Shown: one piece after another, positions 46,215 through 55,904 of the stretch | Numbering within the stretch: the first letter of the stretch is position 1 | Layout of the letters: every line of letters starts with the position of its first letter | From: Aureibacter tunicatorum | GTDB taxonomy: Bacteria > Bacteroidota > Bacteroidia > Cytophagales > Cyclobacteriaceae | Length of the DNA: 64,000 bases | Direction of reading: 5' to 3' | Assembly (NCBI RefSeq): GCF_036492635.1 | Contig: NZ_AP025305.1 | Location: 3,348,001-3,412,000 of the forward strand | The notes under the pieces: model-generated | What the model was told of the DNA's origin: nothing | What the model saw: only the letters and a program-made list of their open reading frames with translations | Database searches by the model: none | Translations under genes and position numbers: made by a program

Positions 46215-49200
46215 TTAAAATGACAGGTTAACGCCCAACATGTAAGATCTTGGTCTTGGATAAACGTTATTGTCTATCCCGTTAGGAATTTCTGGATCAA
46301 GTCCGTCATATGACGAGATTACAAAAGCATTATTAACTGTCGCGAAAACTCTTGCTTTAACTTTTCCATTCCAAAATTCCTCGAAATCATAACTCAACAT
46401 GATATTATCCATTCTGAAGAAGCTCCCTTTTTCAAGATAATGATCAGACAAGTACTGAGCATCGTTGAATCCTACTTCGGTTACATCTGTCATTCTGTTC
46501 GAGTTGAAACCTGACACATTCATGTTTCCATAAAATGTATTCTGAGAAGCTACGTTGTTGTAAACATACTGTCCAAATGATCCGTGCCCTGAACCACTCA
46601 AAGTCCATCTCTTGTAGTTCACCATGAAGTTAAGACCTGCTATCCACTTAGGCACTGAAGACCCAGCGATATATCTATCTTCATCGTCGATCTTGCCATC
46701 CCCGTTACGATCAACGTAAGCGCCTTCGATAGGCTTTCCATTATCATCATATACTTGCTCATACAAATAGAATGAAGATGGTGCGTATCCAACACTATGA
46801 ATCTGAACCATGTTACCAGTACCTCCTTGGATGCCTCCTGTAAGAATGCTACCGTCATTGTCTGGATCATCCACTAGCGTAAGCTTAGTGATTTCAGAAT
46901 GGTTATAAGTCACGTTACCACCTAAATGAATATTCAAATCCTGCGACTCTACGATCTTAGTATTCAATGAAAACTCTATCCCCTTGTTCACCATGCTACC
47001 AACATTCGTGAAAAGCATATTTGTCAAGTTACTTCCTGACGCTACAGGCACTTCACTTAGCATATCGTTAGTCTCACGGTAGTAAGCGTCAATCTTACCA
47101 TATATTTTGTCATTGAAGAAACCATAATCAATACCTACGTTATAAGTAGTTGTCTCTTCCCATTTCAAATTCTCGTCATATCCATCAGGACGAATTGTTC
47201 TGTACATCATTCTTCCTGTATTAGGATCATAATACACATACTGAGAACGAACATCACTTTCTACATAAGTTGGCATAAATCCGTAGTTAGATCCGATATC
47301 CTGCTGTCCAGTAACACCCCAACCTGCTCTAAGTTTTAATTGGCTTATGGAATTTGAATTAACCAAGAATGACTCCTTGTCAACATTCCATGCCATAGCT
47401 ACTGACGGGAATAGTCCCCAACGGTTTTCCTTACCAAATTTCGAAGTTCCATCGTATCTCAATGTCGCAGTCAACAAGTACTTTTCGTCAAACGTATAAT
47501 TGAATCTTCCAAAGAATGACACTAAGTAATGCTCAAAAGCATATGGTCTCTCAGTATAATACTCATCGTCTGTGCTTCTTGCAAAGTTGGAATCAAATCC
47601 ATTTTGTTCTGTTTTGAAATGTTGCCAAGAGTAACCTCCCATCACATCAAACTTCGACTTTAATGAAGGAACTTCTTTAACATATTGAGTATAGAAGTCC
47701 AACAATTTGTTTGTTTGCGTTTGATCATACTCTGTATAGTAACCACCCTGAGTTGGGTCCTGAACATTGTATTGCCAAGCGGCAGTTGTTGGGTTGATTG
47801 TGCTACCCGTACCATTAGCATAGTCCATACCGACATTCAAATTGAATCTCAAGTCAGGCAAAAAATGTAAACGATAATCAAACTGAGCGTTACCGATAAA
47901 TCTATTCACATCAGATGTATTCTCTGTTTGATGCAACATCGCCACTGGATTTGATGGAGCAATTGTAATTGGATTTCCATCTCCGTCCACCCAAGTTGTA
48001 TAACCGCCAAATCTTCCCATATTGCTGTCATATACTGACTGAGTTGGGTCAAAAGCGATTGCTGAACCTAAAGCTCCAGTATCAGCGAAACGGTTTTTAA
48101 CATTCATACCTTTGGCATTCAAATTCACAGCTAAATGATCATCGAAAAACTTAGGACTTAAGTTCAAGTTCGCTGTAATTCTTTCCAAGCTGGACGTTTC
48201 TAGAATACCATTGTTTTGATTATAACCTACCGACGCTCTATAAGGCAATATCGTCTTTTCACCGACTGTTCCTGACAAACTAATATTATGATCAGTACTA
48301 ATACTTGTTCTTAATACTTCCTCTTGCCAATTTGTATTTGAATTGCCTAGAGTTTGGTAAGCCGCATGATCTCTACCATACTGTTGTTCAATCACTTGAC
48401 GATACTGATCAGCATCCAACACATCAACTGTTTTAGTTGGCGTGTTCACTGACACATTACCTGAGTAATCAACTTTTAGATTTCCTTTGGTTCCTTTTTT
48501 AGTAGTGATGATAATCACACCATTCGACGCTCTTGAACCATAAATAGCCGTAGCCGAAGCGTCTTTCAATACAGTAAAACTTTCTATATCATTTGGATTA
48601 ACTGAGTTTAATGGGTTACGCATACCCGCAATTGTTGAATTATCTATCGGAAAGCCATCGATAATAATCAATGGATCATTGCTGGCATTCAGAGACGATC
48701 CTGCTCTAATTCTAATTTGTTGAGCCGACCCTGGAGCACCACCTGCCGAAGTAATATTAACACCTGCTATTTTACCTGTAATCAAATCCTGAGGTGAAGA
48801 AATCGGTCCGGCATTGAAATCCGCAGTGCTGATCGCTTCCACAGATCCTGTCAAGTCTTTCTTCTTAACTTCGCCATAACCAATTACAACAATCTCTTCA
48901 AGTCCCATCATGTCCTCTGCCAAGCTTATGCTCAACTGAGTTTGATTTGACAACTTAACTTCCTGTGTTTGGTAACCCACAAAAGACATTACTAAAACAT
49001 CTCCCGCATTGGCATCCAAACTAAACTTACCGTCGAAGTCCGTAACCGTACCTTTCGACGTACCTTTGATTAAAACGTTTACCCCTGGAATAGGCAAACC
49101 ATCCGACTGCCCCACTACTGTTCCTTGATACCAAGTGGCTTGCGCCAAAGCTTCTGTACCAAGCATGCCTAAAAGCATTGCCAGCATCATTGTAAAAAGA

Positions 49201-49217
49201 AATCTTCTACTTCTCAT
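46215..49217 (-). CDS. susC: SusC/RagA family TonB-linked outer-membrane transporter
   Basis: The 1000-residue protein has a signal peptide (to about 25, ending ALAQ) and a carboxypeptidase-regulatory-like domain (about 30-105: GVNVLIKGTSKGTVTDFDGK). A TonB-box-like EEIVVIGYGEVKKKDLTG comes next, then a plug with GSRASNGVIIITTKKGT and a 22-strand-type barrel ending in VNLSF. It imports malto-oligosaccharides through the outer membrane using TonB energy; substrate is inferred from the surrounding GH13, GH31 and GH65 genes. It heads the operon, under the shared promoter described at 49335-49420. Confidence 0.95.
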   Translation of the reverse strand: MRSRRFLFTMMLAMLLGMLGTEALAQATWYQGTVVGQSDGLPIPGVNVLIKGTSKGTVTDFDGKFSLDANAGDVLVMSFVGYQTQEVKLSNQTQLSISLAEDMMGLEEIVVIGYGEVKKKDLTGSVEAISTADFNAGPISSPQDLITGKIAGVNITSAGGAPGSAQQIRIRAGSSLNASNDPLIIIDGFPIDNSTIAGMRNPLNSVNPNDIESFTVLKDASATAIYGSRASNGVIIITTKKGTKGNLKVDYSGNVSVNTPTKTVDVLDADQYRQVIEQQYGRDHAAYQTLGNSNTNWQEEVLRTSISTDHNISLSGTVGEKTILPYRASVGYNQNNGILETSSLERITANLNLSPKFFDDHLAVNLNAKGMNVKNRFADTGALGSAIAFDPTQSVYDSNMGRFGGYTTWVDGDGNPITIAPSNPVAMLHQTENTSDVNRFIGNAQFDYRLHFLPDLRFNLNVGMDYANGTGSTINPTTAAWQYNVQDPTQGGYYTEYDQTQTNKLLDFYTQYVKEVPSLKSKFDVMGGYSWQHFKTEQNGFDSNFARSTDDEYYTERPYAFEHYLVSFFGRFNYTFDEKYLLTATLRYDGTSKFGKENRWGLFPSVAMAWNVDKESFLVNSNSISQLKLRAGWGVTGQQDIGSNYGFMPTYVESDVRSQYVYYDPNTGRMMYRTIRPDGYDENLKWEETTTYNVGIDYGFFNDKIYGKIDAYYRETNDMLSEVPVASGSNLTNMLFTNVGSMVNKGIEFSLNTKIVESQDLNIHLGGNVTYNHSEITKLTLVDDPDNDGSILTGGIQGGTGNMVQIHSVGYAPSSFYLYEQVYDDNGKPIEGAYVDRNGDGKIDDEDRYIAGSSVPKWIAGLNFMVNYKRWTLSGSGHGSFGQYVYNNVASQNTFYGNMNVSGFNSNRMTDVTEVGFNDAQYLSDHYLEKGSFFRMDNIMLSYDFEEFWNGKVKARVFATVNNAFVISSYDGLDPEIPNGIDNNVYPRPRSYMLGVNLSF

Positions 49218-49341
49218 TTAGAAAAAATGTTTTGTAAAACTAAATCATTTCATAAGCCATCCTTATAAAAATAATTCCTCCCCCCACAGAAGATTATTCC
49301 CCACGGCCTTCATTCTAGCGATGTGATAATTTTCACATACC

Positions 49342-49349
49342 CAATTTTA
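49342..49349 (-). promoter_or_regulatory. -7 element of the susC promoter
   Basis: TAAAATTG differs from TAnnTTTG at one base. It is embedded in a 16-bp block (49335-49350) that recurs exactly before the GH13 gene (59908-59923). No good -33 box precedes it, which fits an activator-dependent promoter. Confidence 0.55.
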
Positions 49350-49403
49350 AATATTTTTCATATATGCAGATATTTTTTTAACTCTAATTTCATACTATTT
49401 TAA

Positions 49404-49417
49404 CGCAAACGTTTTCG
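49404..49417. promoter_or_regulatory. LacI-family operator upstream of susC
   Basis: CGCAAACGTTTTCG is a 14-bp palindrome around a central CG, the usual form of LacI/GalR operators. A near-identical copy is found only upstream of the GH13 gene. Both lie 62 bases (start to start) from the shared -7 box. Confidence 0.75.
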
Positions 49418-49754
49418 AAATAACATTTATGCAATTACAACGCTTTCTCTGGGACGTTTTGTATAAGCTAAAATCCGCAAGGGGAAAATATAAAAATTAG
49501 TTAACGCCTAATTTTTAACCTTCAAGTCATATTGAAAACAAACGAATAAAAATATGATATTATTTTATCATAAAAAATATGTTATCATATCCAAAAACAA
49601 GGATTTTAGTTTTTTTTAACATTCTTGTTATACTACAAATCAAAAAATGAGTTTCCAGCAAAATTGGTTATATTTAACAAACTAGACGATAATTTAGTAT
49701 AGTAAACAAAGCAATGGTTCCATTTTTTAATATTCATAATTGAATTGGTGAATA

Positions 49755-50795
49755 ATGAGCGAAAAAAGACACACTACAATCAAAGATATTGCTAATGAAT
49801 TGGGAGTTTCAGCTTCCACTGTTTCCAGAGCGCTGAACGAAAACTCTGAGATCAGCAAAAAAACCATTAAACTGGTAAAAGAAACCGCTGAAAGACTTAA
49901 CTATCAACCCAATGAAATTGCCAGAAACCTACGCAAAAAGCATTCAAAAACCATAGGGGTGATTGTCCCTGAACTTGTGCATCACTTTTTCTCCGCTGTA
50001 ATCAGCGGAATAGAATCCATCGCTTATCAAAACGGATATCAGGTTATCATTTGCCAATCCAACGAATCTGAAGAAAAAGAGAAGAAAAGCGTGGAGGCTT
50101 TGCTTGGCAGCCACGTCGCGGGAATCATCGCCTCCATATCAAAAAACACAACGGATTTCGAGCATTTCAAGCTGATACAAAAAAGAAACATACCGCTTGT
50201 ATTCTACGATCGTATTTGCTACGAAGTAAAAGCACCCAGCATAGTATGTCAAGACTATGAAGGAGGCGTGCTTGCGGCTGAGCACTTTATAAAGCATGGA
50301 AAAAAGAATATAGCACACTTAACAGGACCTGAAAACCTAATCATCAGCAAGCAAAGAAAAAATGGCTTTTTAGACACGCTAAAGAAGCATCATATGCATA
50401 TCAGGCCTGAGCTCATCGTCAAAGCTGACAACTTTCAGGAAGGCATAGCCAAAACCAACGAACTACTAAATCTTGAAACTCCACCGGATGCTATTTTCAC
50501 CATAAATGACCAAACGGCGGCAGGAGCCATCCATGCTATACACAACTCAAGCTTTAAAGTGCCCGAGGATATATCTGTAATCGGTTTTGAGGATGATCCG
50601 GGAGTTACCCAACTAACAGAGCCCCCTCTTAGCAGCGTTTACCAGCCGAGCTTTGAGATGGGTGTGGAGGCTACCAAATTATTCATTGAAGAACTTGAAA
50701 CGCCATCTGACTTTAAAAGGCCTAAAATCAAAGTATTGAAAACAAGCCTTAGCTTAAGAGGCACGACACTAGGATCTGAAAATGAAAAAAGCTGA
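49755..50795 (+). CDS. LacI/GalR family transcription regulator of the maltodextrin locus
   Basis: The 346-residue protein has a LacI helix-turn-helix at about 7-30 (TIKDIANELGVSASTVSRAL), a hinge helix (NYQPNEIARNLR), and a periplasmic-binding-like effector domain (about 60-340, with TIGVIVPELVHHFFS). The effector is probably maltose or a maltodextrin. It is divergent from susC. Its likely sites are the two CGCAAACGTTTNCG palindromes. Their place well upstream of the -7 boxes suggests activation rather than simple blocking. Other Bacteroidota use SusR for this job; none is seen here. Confidence 0.92.
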   Translation: MSEKRHTTIKDIANELGVSASTVSRALNENSEISKKTIKLVKETAERLNYQPNEIARNLRKKHSKTIGVIVPELVHHFFSAVISGIESIAYQNGYQVIICQSNESEEKEKKSVEALLGSHVAGIIASISKNTTDFEHFKLIQKRNIPLVFYDRICYEVKAPSIVCQDYEGGVLAAEHFIKHGKKNIAHLTGPENLIISKQRKNGFLDTLKKHHMHIRPELIVKADNFQEGIAKTNELLNLETPPDAIFTINDQTAAGAIHAIHNSSFKVPEDISVIGFEDDPGVTQLTEPPLSSVYQPSFEMGVEATKLFIEELETPSDFKRPKIKVLKTSLSLRGTTLGSENEKS

Positions 50796-50812
50796 CTTAT
50801 AAAGCCAGCTTT
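50785..50812 (-). terminator. GH31 terminator overlapping the end of the regulator gene
   Basis: A 7-bp stem (AAAGCTG/CAGCTTT) with six T following on the minus strand lies 30 bases past the GH31 stop. The stop codon of the regulator gene sits inside the hairpin. Confidence 0.65.
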
Positions 50813-50841
50813 CAACCATTCAACAATATAATCACTCAATA

Positions 50842-53244
50842 TCACAAGATTATTTCCATCTTTTCAGAAGCTTTCCAATCCACTTTCAATGTCAATGAAT
50901 TCTTCTTCTCATTCCATTCCAACACATCACTGTTCAGCTTATGCTTTTTGCCATTGATGCGTATGTATTTAGGTGAATTTTTCAATGCATGAATCTCCAA
51001 TGTCAAAATTCTATCAGTTGGCATTCCCTCGTATTCTCCAATTACATTTCTCGCAACAGTAATATGCCTTTTGCCCTTTATCATTTCCGAATTGAAGCTT
51101 AGCAGTTCATACTCCCCATTCTTTCTTGACAATGCGGACTTGCCATCGTCTTCATACATTTCATAATGAGACGATTTTGTCCCCTGCGGATAAAAATCCA
51201 CTTTCAAATCAGCAGAAGAGTACTCCCCAGCATTTCCATAGGAATTCACTGTAGGTATAAAACTGCCTCCTTTCACAAACACAGGAATATCATCTATATC
51301 CACTGGCATAGTAATCCATTGTCCTCCAGCGTAAACTTTATCATTATGATAATCAATCCAATCAGTTCCTTCAGGCAAAAAGACATCCTTATATTTTTGT
51401 CCTGATTCCATAACAGGGGCGACCAAAAAGCTTTCTCCCCACATATACTGACTCTGATTCTCCAACATGTCTTCGTGATTGGAAACATTAAACATAGGCT
51501 TAACCAACGGTTCTCCGCTTACCTCTTGCTCCCAAGCCATAGTATAAATATAAGGCATCAGCCTATATCTCATGTCAATATAATTCTTAACAACTTCTTG
51601 AGTCTTTTCATCAAAAAAGATCGGTTCTGATGGAATACCGTCCAAAGCGCCTCCATGTGGACGAAAAATAGGGTTAAAAGCCCCAAACTGCAACCACCTT
51701 GCATACAGCTCGGAATCCTTCTGACCTCCGGCAAATCCTCCCAAATCCGAAGACATGTAAGGTATGCCGCTCATGCTCATTGTCAACATTATTGGCATCT
51801 GAGCTCTAAAGCCTCCCCAAGTCCTCGCTACATCGCCCGACCATGGCAAAATTCCATATCTAGCAGAACCTACATAACCAGATCTATTGATATGAAACAA
51901 TCGCTCGTTAGGATATTTTTCCTCATACTTTTCAAAAAGCATTCTTTCCCACTCATGCGCGTAGTAATTATGCATTTCATCAGCCGAGCCTGTTGCATGC
52001 TGTATCCATTCAGGGTGAACTTCCGGCTCGCACAAATCAGTCCACCAGCCTCCTACGCCTCTTTCGATCTGAGCATCGTATTTTTCCCATACCCAATCCT
52101 TGGCTTCCGGAGTAAAAATATCCAATAATCCCGACCTGGCGAAAAACATATCAAACACACCTGATTTTTCTCCTGTAGAATCCTTAGCAAGCAAACCTAA
52201 AGAATCCGCTTCGGCAAAACCTTTCGTTTCGATACCAAAAAACGGCTCTGTAATCAATACAGTCTTCACTCCCATAGACTCCAATGAATCTATCATTAAA
52301 TCAGGGTTTGGCCAGTTTGGCTCATACCAATCCAACTCTCCCATATAATTCTTGACTTCTGGACCGAACCAAAACAAATCAATGATTATCCCATCCAATG
52401 GGTAACCGCTTTCTTTCATTTGCGTCGCTACGTCGAGCACCTCGTCTTGGGTTTTATATCCAAATCTAGATTGAATATTGCCTAATGTCCATCTGGCCGG
52501 CATAGGCTGAGTGCCTACTAACTCTGACAATCTGTTGGTCACTTTCGACAAATGATCTTCTGCAATAACATAATACACCATTCGCCCTCCAACAGCATTG
52601 AATTCCAAGGTATTGTCATTATCGCTATCAATATCGATATTTCCTTTAGCGCCATTATCAAAAAAGATCGCATAAGCATCCGATGAAAACACCAAAGGCA
52701 TCCCATAATTCATCAACGAAGAATTTTCCTCATAAGAATAATGAGCCTTGTTGTATAGTTCCAGATTATGACCTCTTCTATCCATGGCTAGAGATCTTTC
52801 TCCTCCACCAAATATCTTTTCATTTTCATCAATCGCAAACTTGTATCCCCTGTTTCCTTCCTTGTTTTTCAAGAAATAAGAATCTTGGGAAAACAGTTCT
52901 TCTCCTTTCCATCGAAAAGAGATAGCGCCCTCATTATCCATTACAGCTGAAAGCCCGTCAGTCATAATGCTAATCTCTTCATCCGACTCTTGAAATACAG
53001 CATTCAAATCCGTTTCTCTTTCCTTGATTACGGCAAATGAAGGCCTCATCACCTCTCCATCTGGCAAAAAACTAACTTCGAATATTTCTTGGCTTAAAGG
53101 AGTGATTTTCATTTCCCCATTTTCCAAATCCAATCTCAACGAACCGTCTTTCCATTCAGATTTCTGTTGCCCCAACACTGGCCAACCAGCGAATGTCAAT
53201 AATATCGACATTGCAATGCTCACAATCTTGCCTCTAAAATTCAT
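50842..53244 (-). CDS. GH31 alpha-glucosidase, exported
   Basis: The 800-residue protein has a signal peptide (cleavage near residue 25, after VLG). The GH31 pattern follows: N-terminal beta domain, then LDGIIIDLFWFG, the nucleophile in WWTDLCEPE (Asp403) and the acid/base in WSGDVARTW (Asp471), and C-terminal beta domains. It should release glucose from the ends of malto-oligosaccharides in the periplasm. It comes after GH65 on the same strand, but a terminator-like hairpin lies between them, so its expression may be lower or separately driven. Confidence 0.93.
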   Translation of the reverse strand: MNFRGKIVSIAMSILLTFAGWPVLGQQKSEWKDGSLRLDLENGEMKITPLSQEIFEVSFLPDGEVMRPSFAVIKERETDLNAVFQESDEEISIMTDGLSAVMDNEGAISFRWKGEELFSQDSYFLKNKEGNRGYKFAIDENEKIFGGGERSLAMDRRGHNLELYNKAHYSYEENSSLMNYGMPLVFSSDAYAIFFDNGAKGNIDIDSDNDNTLEFNAVGGRMVYYVIAEDHLSKVTNRLSELVGTQPMPARWTLGNIQSRFGYKTQDEVLDVATQMKESGYPLDGIIIDLFWFGPEVKNYMGELDWYEPNWPNPDLMIDSLESMGVKTVLITEPFFGIETKGFAEADSLGLLAKDSTGEKSGVFDMFFARSGLLDIFTPEAKDWVWEKYDAQIERGVGGWWTDLCEPEVHPEWIQHATGSADEMHNYYAHEWERMLFEKYEEKYPNERLFHINRSGYVGSARYGILPWSGDVARTWGGFRAQMPIMLTMSMSGIPYMSSDLGGFAGGQKDSELYARWLQFGAFNPIFRPHGGALDGIPSEPIFFDEKTQEVVKNYIDMRYRLMPYIYTMAWEQEVSGEPLVKPMFNVSNHEDMLENQSQYMWGESFLVAPVMESGQKYKDVFLPEGTDWIDYHNDKVYAGGQWITMPVDIDDIPVFVKGGSFIPTVNSYGNAGEYSSADLKVDFYPQGTKSSHYEMYEDDGKSALSRKNGEYELLSFNSEMIKGKRHITVARNVIGEYEGMPTDRILTLEIHALKNSPKYIRINGKKHKLNSDVLEWNEKKNSLTLKVDWKASEKMEIIL

Positions 53245-53334
53245 GGACTAAAAATTATAATTGAAACTTTATTACGCCTCAGCTTTGTAACGATGCTTTT
53301 GCTATTTCCTGTTACATCAACTGTATTGATTGAA

Positions 53335-53369
53335 ACAAAAAAGCAAAGCATCGAAAATTCCGATGCTTT
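53335..53369 (-). terminator. terminator after the GH65 gene
   Basis: A 9-bp stem (AAAGCATCG/CGATGCTTT) with a 7-nt loop lies 23 bases past the GH65 stop; on the minus strand a T-rich tract follows, including six T in a row. Confidence 0.6.
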
Positions 53370-53391
53370 TGCCTTTTTCAAATCAAAAATA

Positions 53392-55701
53392 TTACCTATG
53401 TACTACTATGCTTGTGTTTGCTTTTATATTAATCTCTTCATCATAAAGCTTGATCTGAAGTCCCTGACCTTCTTCATGCGTTACTTCAACTCCACTATCC
53501 GTTACTTTCACTAATATTGTATTGCCTTTGAAGCTGACTTTGAAAGAATATGACTTCCACTGCTTTGGAAGCATTGGGCTCAATGTCAATTGCCCATCCA
53601 CCACTCTTTTGCCACCGAAACCTTCAACTACTGACATCCAAGTTCCAGCCATTGACGTGATATGCAGTCCATCTTTAGTGTCCGAATTATAGTCATCCAA
53701 GTCCAGTCTGGATGTTCTCAGATAAAATTCATAAGCCCTGTCTTCATCACCAAGCTTTGCTGCGATAATCGAATGCACGCATGGCGAAAGCGACGATTCA
53801 TGAACCGTTCTTGGCTCATAGAAATCATAATTGCTTTTTAAAGTTTCTAGATCAAACTCTTCCTCAAACATATAAAGGCCTTGCAAGACATCCGCCTGTT
53901 TTATAAAGTTCGATCTTAATATTCTATCCCAAGACCAGTGATGCACTAACGGAAGGTGCTTAGGATCAAGATCCTTGACAAGAATTTGTTCTTTATTGAA
54001 AAAGCCATCAGCCTGAATGAAGATATTTCTCTTTTCATCATAACCCAAGTACATCTTCTCTCTGATTTCCCTCCATTTAGCCACCTCGGCAGAAGCATCA
54101 AAAGAAGCATTTTGAACAATCTCCTCATATCTCTTCGGGTGATTCTCCTTGACATATGCAAGCGACTCTTCCGTATATTTCAAACACCACATCGCAATGT
54201 AGGAAGTATACCAGTTATTATCCACATTATTATCAAACTCATTAGGACCTGTCACGCCAAGCATAACATATTTTTCCAAACCTTCGGACCAATTGACTCT
54301 TTGCGCCCAGAATCTTGAAATACCCATCAATACTTCCAAACCATATTCAGCCAAATATTCCTTATCGTCGGTATGTCTGATATAATTGAATATCGCATAG
54401 GCAATAGCTCCATTTCTATGAATCTCCTCGAATGTGATCTCCCACTCGTTATGGCATTCCTCTCCATTCATAGTCACCATCGGGTACAATGCAGCTCCTT
54501 TGTCAAAACCAAGCTTCTCTGCATTTTCAATAGCTCTTCCCAATTGATTATGCCTGTAAATCAAAAGCTTGCGAGTCACCTCCTGAGGAGCAGTGCATAA
54601 ATAAAACGGCACGCAATACGCTTCTGTATCCCAGTAAGTTACACCTCCATATTTCTCACCTGTAAATCCTTTTGGTCCAATATTTAACCTTGCGTCTTCG
54701 CCCGTATATGTCTGATTCAAATGGAAAATATTGAATCGGATACCTTGTTGAGCAGCGTCATCTCCTTCAACTACGATATCAGAATGCTGCCACTTGTCAG
54801 CCCAAGCTTTAGCTTGATCTTCAAGCATATTGTCAAAACCAATGCTATGCGCTCTATTAACAGCTTCTTCAGCTTTTTCCAACAACTGATCAGCAGCATA
54901 ATACCTAGAAGACACATTGCAAGCATATTTATATACGACTATCTGATCTCCCTCTACTACATCTAGTTTAGAAGAGCCAGAAACATACATTTTCAACGCT
55001 TCGTTCGCATAGTCCAAATCTTGAAGCTCGTCATTCTTGAAAATCTCGAACTTCATCCCTATCGCCACTTGATAAGCTGTCTTTTTTGTTTCGCTGACGA
55101 TAACACCTGCATTGCCCTCAACACTCTTGGCAATCTCAACCCAAAACTGTTCATCGTAATTGGAATCCTCGTTAACCACATCTCCATTAAGGAAAGACTT
55201 CACTTCAATGTCTCCGGAAAAATTAACCGCTTTGACAGAATATCTTAAAGCCCCGCATTCATCATCTGCTATAGAAAGGAATCTCAATGCTTCTACTTCT
55301 ACAATATTGCCATTCAGCAATCTTGCCTTGAAAGTTCTCTTCAGCCATCCTTCTCTCATATCCAGCTCACGCCTGAAATCAAGTATTTCAGCTGTATGCA
55401 AGTCGAGTCTTTCTCCATTGACATGCACATCCAAGCCTATCCACGAAGCTGCATTCAATACTTTGGCAAAGTACTCAGGGTAGCCGTTTTTCCACCAGCC
55501 AACTCTAGTTTTATCCGGATAGTAAACACCAGCGACATAATTCCCAGGCATGCTATCTCCAGAATAATGTTCCTCGAAGTTGCCCCTTTGCCCCATCTTG
55601 CCATTGCCGATGCTAAAAATACTTTCTGATATTCTATTATCTTCTTTGTGAAATCCTTGCTCGATAATCTTCCAAGGATCATGCTGTATATAATCTTTCA
55701 T
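53392..55701 (-). CDS. GH65 maltose phosphorylase
   Basis: The 769-residue protein is of full GH65 length and has no signal peptide, so it is cytoplasmic. The general acid lies in GVTGPNEFDNNVDNNWYTS (Glu488, equivalent to Glu487 of the Lactobacillus enzyme), and the phosphate-site region HESSLSPCVHSI is present. It splits maltose with phosphate into glucose and beta-glucose-1-phosphate. The gene for beta-phosphoglucomutase directly upstream supports this over trehalose or kojibiose phosphorylase, which use the same pairing less often. A strong hairpin lies 19 bases before its ATG. Confidence 0.92.
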   Translation of the reverse strand: MKDYIQHDPWKIIEQGFHKEDNRISESIFSIGNGKMGQRGNFEEHYSGDSMPGNYVAGVYYPDKTRVGWWKNGYPEYFAKVLNAASWIGLDVHVNGERLDLHTAEILDFRRELDMREGWLKRTFKARLLNGNIVEVEALRFLSIADDECGALRYSVKAVNFSGDIEVKSFLNGDVVNEDSNYDEQFWVEIAKSVEGNAGVIVSETKKTAYQVAIGMKFEIFKNDELQDLDYANEALKMYVSGSSKLDVVEGDQIVVYKYACNVSSRYYAADQLLEKAEEAVNRAHSIGFDNMLEDQAKAWADKWQHSDIVVEGDDAAQQGIRFNIFHLNQTYTGEDARLNIGPKGFTGEKYGGVTYWDTEAYCVPFYLCTAPQEVTRKLLIYRHNQLGRAIENAEKLGFDKGAALYPMVTMNGEECHNEWEITFEEIHRNGAIAYAIFNYIRHTDDKEYLAEYGLEVLMGISRFWAQRVNWSEGLEKYVMLGVTGPNEFDNNVDNNWYTSYIAMWCLKYTEESLAYVKENHPKRYEEIVQNASFDASAEVAKWREIREKMYLGYDEKRNIFIQADGFFNKEQILVKDLDPKHLPLVHHWSWDRILRSNFIKQADVLQGLYMFEEEFDLETLKSNYDFYEPRTVHESSLSPCVHSIIAAKLGDEDRAYEFYLRTSRLDLDDYNSDTKDGLHITSMAGTWMSVVEGFGGKRVVDGQLTLSPMLPKQWKSYSFKVSFKGNTILVKVTDSGVEVTHEEGQGLQIKLYDEEINIKANTSIVVHR

Positions 55702-55719
55702 AATTAAAATCTTTTAAGC

Positions 55720-55747
55720 CCGGGCGGAGGCATAGCCATCCACCCGG
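55720..55747 (-). promoter_or_regulatory. stable intergenic RNA hairpin in front of the GH65 gene
   Basis: On the minus-strand RNA, a 12-bp GC-rich stem with one bulged U and a 3-nt loop forms between pgmB and the GH65 start. No U tract follows, so it is not a terminator. It may protect or define the 5' end of a processed mRNA, or hinder ribosome entry. Confidence 0.55.
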
Positions 55748-55904
55748 ATTAAGACTTGTTCGCACTTATCTTGGGGGTCAAAGATTCAACAAGTCCAAAG
55801 CCCATTTATGTAATTTGGCAGTTGCCATCACCGCGGAAAAAATTATTGCGGCGCTTTAATATCATGTCCTAATTCTAAAACAATAATTGTATTCGAGTAA
55901 TTTC

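Larger units (their letters stand above)
49218..49754. promoter_or_regulatory. susC / lacI divergent control region
   Basis: A 537-bp AT-rich gap holding the susC promoter (TAAAATTG on the minus strand at 49342-49349), the LacI-type operator at 49404-49417, and the promoter of the regulator. A TATATTTA at 49669-49676 may be the regulator's -7 box but lacks a clear -33. The mRNA leader of susC would be about 118 bases. Confidence 0.6.

Noticed and set aside
51655-52128. 157-codon plus-strand frame
   Set aside because: Antisense to the GH31 catalytic region; no domain or start signal.
53293-53372. two copies of CGATGCTTTTGC as a possible repeat array or CRISPR-like unit
   Set aside because: Only two copies, one of which is an arm of the GH65 terminator; no further units or spacers.
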